From contig CP136063.1 in assembly GCA_032622095.1 (NCBI GenBank), positions 24,744,987 through 24,808,986 of the forward strand: a stretch of DNA of 64,000 bases. Reading direction: 5' to 3'. Both the position numbers and the translations under genes were made by a program. The notes under the pieces were generated by a model. That model made no database searches. It was not told the DNA's origin and worked only from the letters and a program-made list of their open reading frames with translations. How positions within the stretch are numbered: position 1 is the first letter of the stretch; every line of letters starts with the position of its first letter. The stretch comes from Siphonodentalium dalli. Its lineage: Eukaryota; Mollusca; Scaphopoda; Gadilida; Siphonodentaliidae. This document shows, piece after piece, positions 56,184-64,000 of the stretch.

Positions 56184-56701
56184 CAGAGTTCATGGAAAAT
56201 TTTAGGAAGCTCTGGTCATGAATTTTGTTATTTTGCAAAATTTACCTTGATCGTATTTAAATTCAAGCAGTACTATTTTTCACGCACTGAGCGAAAAATA
56301 GTAAGGCACCAAGTTTAATCTAAACTAAAGTCTATATGAAATACATGCCAGAGGGCTATGCTGTTGAATTTACATATATTATGAACGGCTGAATAGACAA
56401 ATACACCTATACATGTATGCATATATTTACATTCGGCCAACCGCTATCAAAGCCATTGCTCAGAATGCCAAGCGACAAATCATGGTTGTTGAAATGATTG
56501 TATAAGAAATACTGATATTCCAGGTCGCCATAAAATTATGATGTCAGTAGTTACCACGGGTTATTTATAACACGATATAAATCCGCCGCGATTGTGTTTA
56601 ATATCCACATACACACTATCTCCAGCAATGACTAAGAACCGAAACTTCATCAGCTTCATAATATGCGGAAATATCACGGAAATATTAAGAAACTATTTTT
56701 A

Positions 56702-56760
56702 TCAGTTTTGAATTCGGGCAGCAAGGTGCGAGAATTTAATGTGCGCGAATTCAAAACTGA
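56702..56760. repeat. Hairpin with 15-bp arms
   Basis: TCAGTTTTGAATTCG and CGAATTCAAAACTGA, 29-base loop. Confidence 0.75.
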
Positions 56761-56949
56761 GCAAAAAATGGTACTGAGCGAATTTAATTACAAGTAAGGT
56801 AGTTTAATTACTAAAACTAAATCGGAATTTATTTATAATACACACTCCCATTGCGTAAATGACAAAATGTTCAGTTACCTGCCAATTATCAATTAGAGAT
56901 GCTTCCTGTAATAGTTGAAGACCAAATTTAACTAGAGATGGGCCTGTCC

Positions 56950-57145
56950 GAGGTGGGACTAAGGAATAACCCCATATTGAAAAAGTCCAAAAAGGGCTGT
57001 ATTGAACATTTTCTGAGTCGAAAAAAAAAGACTAAGAAATAACCCCATATTGATAATTTCAAAGTACAAAAAGGGCATTTTCTCAGTCGAAAATAAAGGG
57101 ATAACTCCATAAGAAATTTGGACAGACAAATCGCGGGTGCGTATT
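56950..57145 (+). repeat. Two-unit ~73-bp tandem repeat
   Basis: GACTAAGGAATAACCCCATA (56957) and GACTAAGAAATAACCCCATA (57030), each followed by AAAAAGGGC and TTTTCT.AGTCGAAAA. A third, diverged start is GGGATAACTCC. Confidence 0.7.
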
Positions 57146-57350
57146 TTCCCAAGGTACCAAATATCTGTTCCATGTTTTTTTTTTAAATGGGGGAGGGAGC
57201 GTTATAATGACCAAATATGTTCATACACTTGATGGTGACGTCCACCAAATCCTCAATCGAGTATGCTGTGTGCTCCTTAAATAGCAGCATGCAGGGGATG
57301 TCTTGATTGTTCTCCTGTGACATACAGTAGTCAGAACACGAATATCTTAA

Positions 57351-57492
57351 AGGGGTACTATACACTATATCCACATCCAGGGGAACATCTCCTTTTAAGT
57401 TCAACAGAATATATGCAACACATGAATGAATTCTGTTCAGTATAAAAGGAGATGGTCCCATAAATGGAACGGATTTAGTGTACAGTCCCCCT
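57351..57492. mobile_element. TTAA-flanked MITE (142 bp)
   Basis: AGGGGTACTATACACTA at the left faces TAGTGTACAGTCCCCCT at the right, with TTAA directly outside each (57347-57350 and 57493-57496). Further pairing extends inward (CATCTCCTTTTAA / AAAAGGAGATGG, TTCAACAGAAT / ATTCTGTTCAG), so nearly the whole element is a hairpin. TTAA targets fit piggyBac or Kolobok. The minus frame 57183-57461 only passes through it. Confidence 0.8.
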
Positions 57493-57496
57493 TTAA

Positions 57497-59150
57497 CTAT
57501 AGCGACATGAGATTTTCATTTTTAGTCTCATTGTGCGCTCAGAAAAGACGAAACCGACCATATTAGAACTCTGCACATCTCAAAACTTATTGCTGATGAC
57601 TTATAACAAGAGGTAAATAAGTAGTTGTTTTTCTACTGTATTATTAATTGCTTGTAATTATACATTATAGAGGTAGATCTATTTACCCTTATAGTTCTAT
57701 TGGCTACATTAAGTTTATTATATAATAATTATGTGTCAAGTTGCATAACACTTCATGGCGAGATCAATGAATATACTAGTATGTTGCAATGGATTTGTAA
57801 CTAAAAAAAGGGGGATAACTCTACTGAAATAGACCAACATTGCAATGGCAGGTGTAAAAGTTTGTGACCATAACAATGGTAAATATATGTGACAAGTTTC
57901 CCAACAATTGACGAATCGCAGACTGGAATTAACCACGCCTCCCCAGTTATTTCGTAGTTATTGTTGCTAACTCTTATAAACAATGGCGACTCAAAAGTCA
58001 TAAAATTAGTGTTATTTAACGCCAATATTTAAGATAAAAATTACAAGCTAAAAGCTATGGAGACGGTTTAAAAGCAGTTTTGACAGTCGAAATAGCAGGC
58101 CATTGATTAATATTGTGTGTTATGAATATGAATTGCGCCGCGAGTAATTATTTCTTCCCACTTTTATCAAATTTAGCAAATCATACAAGAAGTTCTGAAA
58201 GTATATGCCACATAGAAAGGATAGATGCCATGTTCACTTGTAGGATCTTCTGCGAATGTTTCAGTGAATCAGTTTGAGAATCGTCAAGATTCCCCCACTG
58301 AATGGAAGATCGGTTATCACACATTAATATTACATGTGTATTATGCAGTACTGATGCGACAATGTAAATGGGAATCCAGAAATGTTTTCAAAGAAAATTA
58401 CACAAAATTGCACAGGCTTCACGATGTACATGCAAACTTCACCAAACCAGTTCACTTTATGAAGTCAGTAACTTGATGTCATATCGGATCAACAATAAAA
58501 TTTGTTTCATTTCATGTATGTTATTGATGGCTTAGAGAACATGTGGAATTAAAACGACTACCATCTGATAATACTTTGCATCTGGTCAGAAATTTGTGGA
58601 TACCTTTAATAATGTGGCTCAGTTGAGTTATGAGAAACAGATATCTATATTGTTTTATTTATTTTTCCTTCTTTTAATCCGAAAGCATGAAAGTACTACT
58701 GTTCAAAACAAGAGGAATTATTAATTACAACTCCGATCGGCTTATTTCATTAATTTGGGAGCTATTAGCATTGCTTCAATATTGAATGGCTTTCGTTAGT
58801 TTGATAGTAAATGAACCATAGTGAAGCTTCTTTGTTTTGGAAGAAGTCGACAATCCTAATACCTCATTTGCCATAATAGGATTGGTCAGTTACCACTGTG
58901 TCAACAATCTTAGATTCGTCAATTGACCAGGACATGAAGGAAGACAAGCTCTGGCAAAATTACATAAGGTGCAATTATTGCCAAGTTAAAAGCGAGGTGT
59001 AATGTAATATACAAGTACTTGGACCAAACCCATAAATGTAGATGCGAAGGTTTCCAAGCTAGCAATTATATGCGATCAGTCTCCAAAAAAAAATTGAGGA
59101 CGAATTATTGAGTACAAGCACATGCAGACAAAATTATGTACGTTGAGAAA
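57497..59150. other. No recognisable gene
   Basis: AT-rich. The 83-codon frame 58225-58476 has no domain that I can identify. Confidence 0.4.
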
Positions 59151-59235
59151 AAAAAGAAAAGAAAAAGGGAGATAACTCAATTAAAAAGTCAGACCAAACT
59201 CACAATCGCAGATTTCTATGGTAGTATGCATCGTG
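59151..59235 (+). repeat. GGGAGATAACTC repeat fragment
   Basis: AAAAAGGGAGATAACTCAATTAAAAAGTCAGACCAAACTCACAAT resembles the GGGCCATAACTC units at 35.7 and 51.6 kb. Too short to define ends. Confidence 0.5.
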
Positions 59236-60400
59236 ACAAGCATTTCTAGCATCCCATGTAATGTAATTATAATGTGAAAGTGTACTAAAAGTGACTCGCA
59301 ACATTCCTCACTCAAATTGAACCTATCAATTGCCTGCCTTCAAGCTGAAATTAAAACCAGTTTAATTTGAAGCCTGAATATGACTTCAGTTTAATGAACT
59401 TTCAGATTACGTCTATGCTAGTATTGCTACATCATTCAGATACTTTTTCAAATATATTAACTGATGTAAATGTGAAACTGACAAATAGTTAAACCAGAGG
59501 AAAAGTTTAGATAATTTATAATTAAATTAATTAAATACAGGAGGAAACCAACTATTATTGTTCTCTTGATTAAACTCATCAGGGTAAAGACATGGAGATG
59601 CAGTGACAGAGATTCAGCTTTTTAGATTACACAAGGAGACTGCAACCATGGGTACTGACCATATAGCCCATGGTAGCAACTTGAAACATGTGCAAGATGG
59701 AATCAAAGTTTAAAATAAAATAAAAAAAAATTTTAATGGAAAGGTGAATATCAACATTTCTTTGATTGCGAATATCCATATTCAATTTCATTGAGAATCC
59801 ATTACCAACAACTGAGATACTCAGTTAAACAAAGAAGGATAACTCCAGAAGGAAACAACTTAGTTACTATTTGGGCCCGCAGTTGAACCAATTTCAGAAA
59901 GTATAGTCCATTGGCACCACACACATGGTTGTGATACAACATTTTGATGGTTTATGACATTGTGTATCAGTGCGAAATATACAAATGATACAAAAGATGA
60001 TTTTGAGATTACTATCCGAAATATTACCGGTATATGTAAATGTAAAACTCAATGTAAATATAAAACTTAAGATTACCATATTTGTTTAAGATTTGTTCAC
60101 CTCTCACTCCAAAAACTGAAAAGCCAGTTTTGAGGAAAATTCAGCATATATTTTAAAAGCACAGGAACTCAGATTTTGTGTGTAATTTCTTCGATAAGGG
60201 ATCTCGTAAATGGTGAACTTAGTGACAACAAAATTTCAACATGACCTGCTCACTGTTGTGGACATAAAATGAAGCCTTGATGCAATTACATGTCTAATTT
60301 TCCGCATGTGTCAATGAAAAGCACCTACTTAGAAGTAGTTGATGCCGAATAGAGAATATCTTCACAAATTAGATGCAGTTTGTTAAAAAGGCCACATGTC
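59236..60400. other. No recognisable gene
   Basis: ATTTCAACATGACCTGCTCACTGTTGTGGA at about 60231 is the inverse of 61168-61200. No coding support. Confidence 0.45.
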
Positions 60401-60640
60401 CCCCGAAAAAGGTCGCTTTTATTGGGCAGTAACTCTTTCAGAAGAGAACAAGAGCATCTCTAGGGAGTGGCAAAATACACTTGTGGTAAACTCACATACC
60501 AAATTTCATTCCATTCAGTTCAGACTTAATACTAAAGTTATCATCCAGAAACAAGGATCGAGTGCAAATTTCAACAAAAAGGGCCAAAACTCAAGTGAGG
60601 AAATCAACCAATGATCCACACAAAATTATGGTATGCAAGC
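60401..60640 (+). repeat. SINE-like repeat fragment with GGGCCAAAACTC
   Basis: AACTCACATACCAAATTTCATT and AAAAAGGGCCAAAACTCAAG are typical modules of the dispersed families elsewhere in the window. The frame 60396-60614 is incidental. Confidence 0.5.
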
Positions 60641-61120
60641 AAAACTTTTTCTGGGTGGCTTGAGCATATGTAGAGTCATGCAAGTCTGCAAATAGTTTTT
60701 CATGGGGTAAATTTAGTGATGCTGTCCCGCACAGCAGGCTAGCATAACCAAACTCACCATCTGGGAACCCCATTCTGCTCACACTGACTCAGACATCGAG
60801 AACAATACTCTATGTCGGCGAAACAATACATTACTGGATTTTCCAACTAAGGACCAAATATTCAGAGGGCATGAACAGGTCAGCCACCTTATGGAGAATA
60901 ATATTAATCTCATTCTGCTTAGGCCTCATCTTTTGTGAAGTAACTATAGTCTCAAATTAACATTGTTTTTAGTTACTTTTTCCCTTCTGGAAAGTTTCTA
61001 TATCCCCTAATTTGCAGAAGATAAAATGTATAATCGAGGTGATTAATGAGTGAACTTCACCAACTGGGAAACATTAATCTGACCTAATACCATATTTGGA
61101 ATTCTTATCAGTAGTCATTC

Positions 61121-61290
61121 ATTGTGCAAAAGATACATTGAGGTTCATTGCATAAAACTATTCGCTTTACATCCACAACAGTGAGCAGGTCATGTTGAGA
61201 TATCCAAACTGAACAGCTTGTCCCTTTTTCCAAGCAGTCAGGTTTGTTGGCACAACTGGTGGAGTGGAGCTTAACTTTGTTGTCACTAGA
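61121..61290. repeat. Diverged repeat, pair of 62545-62720
   Basis: ACATTGAGGTTCATTG, GTCATGTTGAGATATCCAAACTG, CCTTTTTCCAAGCAGTCAGG, TTTGTTGGCACAA and TTAACTTTG correspond in order to 62545-62720 (ACATTGAGGTTTGTTG, TTCATGTGGAGATATTCAAGCTG, CCCTTTTCAAAGCTGTCAT, TTTGTTTGCACAA). Confidence 0.6.
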
Positions 61291-62217
61291 TTCACCAACC
61301 CTGTTCACCTGAACTCATGTTTTTTTTAAATAAGACCATTAGGATAATTATAGCGTTACTGCATCATACAATTCCTTTTAAGCACCCCTTCCCCTATTCC
61401 ATTTTTCAAATTTCATTCAACTTCATTGCAAATAGTAGGAAACAAGATGACCAGAGCATGACCCCATTGTTTAAAGTTCAAACAAACATATATTGTTAAT
61501 TGGATAGCAGAATAAATAAAATGAGTAGATTCATTGCTTCATCACATCAAGTTCATGTTTCCTCCACGTTTTTGGATATATCTGAATTTGGTCACTGCAT
61601 GCATTCCTCATTTTTCTAAGTGGTCACTTCTTTGCCACACACAGTATAGAATTGGAAGCAAGAAATTTAGTTACCCCATTTCAATATATCAAATTTGGAA
61701 CCTCAAATAGAGATATATCTGTTAGAAAGCCACCTCCTTTCCTCATTTGCCATAACTATCAGGATCAATACATGAAAAATGGTGGATTTTGTCAGGTATA
61801 TCAAGATCATGGCCCATTTGTCCAACCATGTCATTATTAAATGTCAGAAGTTCTCACTGAGACAGAGGATAAATGGAGAGGACTATAGATAGTTGGATCT
61901 ATGTGAGATAGAAATCAAGGCACGATTTAAGCGGTATCGCATCGCTATTTGCGATAAAATATACCCTGTTGACGATGCAATATCAGCCTCAATTATTTGA
62001 CATGGCGCATTTTTATGCACATCGAGCATGACCATGCTATATTAAATCGATTCTGATTGGTTTGTCATTCCTTGACAATTTTTGTTTAAGGGTCCATTTC
62101 AAGAGATTTAAACATTGTTTATGCTATTGCGGTGCCAAAGTTCACAGCTCGGGCATATCGGGCACCCACTCTCCGTTCTAATTATGTTGTTCATTGATAT
62201 AGTAAGAAATAAAATAC
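61291..62217. other. No recognisable gene
   Basis: No supported features before the hAT MITE. Confidence 0.45.
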
Positions 62218-62225
62218 AATACAAT

Positions 62226-62376
62226 TAGTGATGCGGACTGGACCGCTTTGGACCGGTCCGGTCCGCGGTCCAGGGGTGGACCGCAGTCCGATCCGCACTG
62301 GGTGTCACTGGACCGGACCAGACCGCTTTTTGCCACTGGTCCGGTACTCTCCAAGGTGGTCCGGTCCGCATCACTA
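62226..62376. mobile_element. hAT-type MITE (151 bp), GC-rich, with 8-bp TSD
   Basis: Ends TAGTGATGCGGACTGGACC and GGTCCGGTCCGCATCACTA, flanked by AATACAAT on both sides (62218-62225 and 62377-62384). TAG-type termini with 8-bp duplication indicate hAT. The interior is unusually GC-rich for this window and made largely of GGACC / GGTCC modules (GGACCGGTCCGGTCCGCGG). Frame 62248-62475 crosses it without meaning. Confidence 0.92.
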
Positions 62377-62544
62377 AATACAATAGCTTTATCTATATTT
62401 AAATATTTAAATACAAGAGCTTTATCTCATCAAATTAATGTCACACCATCAATTTTCAGTCACCAGTTCATGTGAAGATTTCATTATCTGATACCACTTG
62501 TTTCTAAGTAGACACTGTTTATTGACGCACAGTAGAAAAAATGA

Positions 62545-62720
62545 CACATTGAGGTTTGTTGCCTTGGTGCTTCACATTATTGTCAACAGTTCATGTGGAG
62601 ATATTCAAGCTGGACTCTGTACTCCCTTTTCAAAGCTGTCATATTTGTTTGCACAAGGAAAATTTGGTGCTTTAGAGATTTGTTGCACAAATGTTAATTT
62701 AATCCATGAGTTGTTGGTCA
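62545..62720. repeat. Diverged repeat, pair of 61121-61290
   Basis: See 61121-61290. Spacing about 1.43 kb, direct orientation. Confidence 0.6.
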
Positions 62721-63410
62721 CACTATGTTGTTGGTAGTTGTATAGTATGTTTAACCTAACAGTGCCTATTGCAGAGGCGCAGAGACTTGAATGAACCGCA
62801 CTGGGATGTACAACCTAAATAACTATGGCACATCAAATGGATATTCATATTGTGTATGATGTAATGACGTTTGTTTAAGTAGCAAAATTAAATTAGTAAA
62901 GGATTGTTACTCCCTAACATTGCTGTAAATATCTTCAGGTTATATTATGCAATCATCTACTAATTTCATGGTTAAGATCTAAAGACCTTATCAGTTTACT
63001 AATAATTTTTTTAATTTTTTTTGGAAAGATATTTGGATATTACTAGTAACCATAAAGTCCAGGCCTTGTATATAATGGCCGTTACAAGTCCTCCCCAACA
63101 CAATAGAACATGTTTGTTAGTGTGCATTGCTCATTCCGGAATGATGTACACGTACAAAATGGGAACAATTTGATTGAATTATGCCCCAACTAGCTACTTG
63201 ACATTAAATACACAATTGACCAAAACGTGTTATTTATAAAAAAAATTTAACTAAATTTGGCCGAATTGTCAAATATCTAAACTAAAACCCACTTGATTTT
63301 AGAGTTATCAAACTTCATCCGCAATTTGGTCAGAGACCGTCGGCTTAACAAGTATTTGCCAGGCCACAAAATATTAAATATCTGGGGCAATAACAAATTT
63401 CAAAAATCAA
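62721..63410. other. No recognisable gene
   Basis: AT-rich; nothing supported. Confidence 0.5.
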
Positions 63411-63503
63411 TATCTGATCACTCTGAACTTTGATGGGTGGGTTTTCGACTCGAATCAAATATCTTTTACCCCAAAGCCAAAGAAATAGTAATTTGGAGTG
63501 TTA
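63411..63503 (-). repeat. Inverted copy of the 11495-11582 segment
   Basis: TATCTGATCACTCTGA, CGACTCGAATCAAATAT, TTTTACCCCAAAGCCAAAGA and AATAGTAATTTGGAG mirror the left part of the 11478-11908 element. The remainder of that element is not visible here. Confidence 0.7.
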
Positions 63504-64000
63504 ATTCAGATTATGCATCTTTAATATGAGGCAGGAGAACAAACTTCATCATTCCCATTTTGTAATGAAGTTGAAAGTGATGAAAAAATTGGGAGAAAGT
63601 GTAACCCTGCAGTCTAAACCTACATGGCCTGAACATTTGTTTTGTTTTAAATTTAGAAATATTTACCAAGCATATATACTATGGAGGGCAAAGGTCTTTA
63701 TTATTAAGCCAAACCTCACTTGCCGTTCATTCTCATTGTTGTTAAGTCCCATTTTGTGTGGAAATACCATTGTCATTGCATTATACACAATATGAGTAAC
63801 TTAGGTTGTACTTCTCAGCATTTCATCAAAAATCTATGTGCTTCTGTGCTTCTGTGCTAAACACTTATGTTCCGACACTGTACACCACTGTACAACGACC
63901 AACACTATATTGTGACTTACAACCCCTGGATTATATTAATATGCAATATATATATTAGCACCAAATTTTCCCTGCGCAAACAAATGAGAGCCTGGAAAAG
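63504..64000. other. No recognisable gene to window end
   Basis: Frame 63526-63795 (89 codons) is open but has no domain that I recognise; GTGCTTCTGTGCTTCTGTGC and CACTGTACACCACTGTACA near 63839-63893 are minor repeats. Confidence 0.4.

Noticed and set aside
57183-57461. 92-codon minus-strand frame as a gene
   Set aside because: About half of it lies in a TTAA-flanked MITE and no domain is visible.

Overview
This is eukaryotic nuclear DNA, AT-rich and almost wholly non-coding. It most likely comes from a lophotrochozoan, probably a mollusc and perhaps a bivalve. The signs are dispersed repeats carrying 'GGGCCATAACTC', runs of 'GACGGACGGAC' and '...ATGGCCATGTTTT...CCAAATGACCCC' modules, which I associate with bivalve and gastropod genomes. 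That assignment is an inference, because no host marker gene is present. I saw no tRNA, rRNA, CRISPR, bacterial operon or intact cellular gene. Nearly all the open frames are chance frames or repeat translations.

Only three stretches have protein-level support. At 19490-20478 (-) there is a frameshifted LINE ORF1 with an RNA-binding domain and zinc knuckles, but no reverse transcriptase. At 25730-26730 (+) there is the frameshifted C-terminal half of a hAT-like transposase. At 33414-33665 (-) there is an open THAP-type zinc-finger N-terminal exon. A 55-residue frame at 31330-31495 lies in a three-copy repeat and is a weak candidate.

The rest is a dense collection of DNA transposons, several with both ends readable. 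0-10 kb: foldback elements, a complete 1.34-kb hAT-type element (2382-3722, TSD CATCTGAA), a TTAA-flanked piggyBac-type MITE (4957-5195) and a repeat pair in which one copy carries a MITE with TSD while the other is the empty site. 10-25 kb: tandem repeats of about 380 and 190 bp, the LINE remnant and several inverted-repeat elements. 25-34 kb: the hAT transposase relic, two related Helitron-like elements (29992-30951 and 32512-33017) with 5' TC and 3' hairpin-7 nt-CTAG ends inserted between A and T, and the THAP exon. 34-45 kb: SINE-like dispersed repeats and a 1.3-kb direct segmental duplication (39267-40563 and 43425-44717). 45-53 kb: a tandem array of four ~220-bp palindromes, about 2 kb of CTTAAG-centred palindromic satellite, and a two-copy higher-order repeat of three ~172-bp monomers. 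53-64 kb: a 1,990-bp element with ~286-bp inverted ends and 8-bp TSD, another TTAA-flanked MITE and a GC-rich hAT MITE with TSD AATACAAT.

The genes do not form a pathway. The unifying theme is repeat dynamics: non-autonomous elements whose ends imply transposases supplied elsewhere, and palindromic modules that have become tandem arrays.
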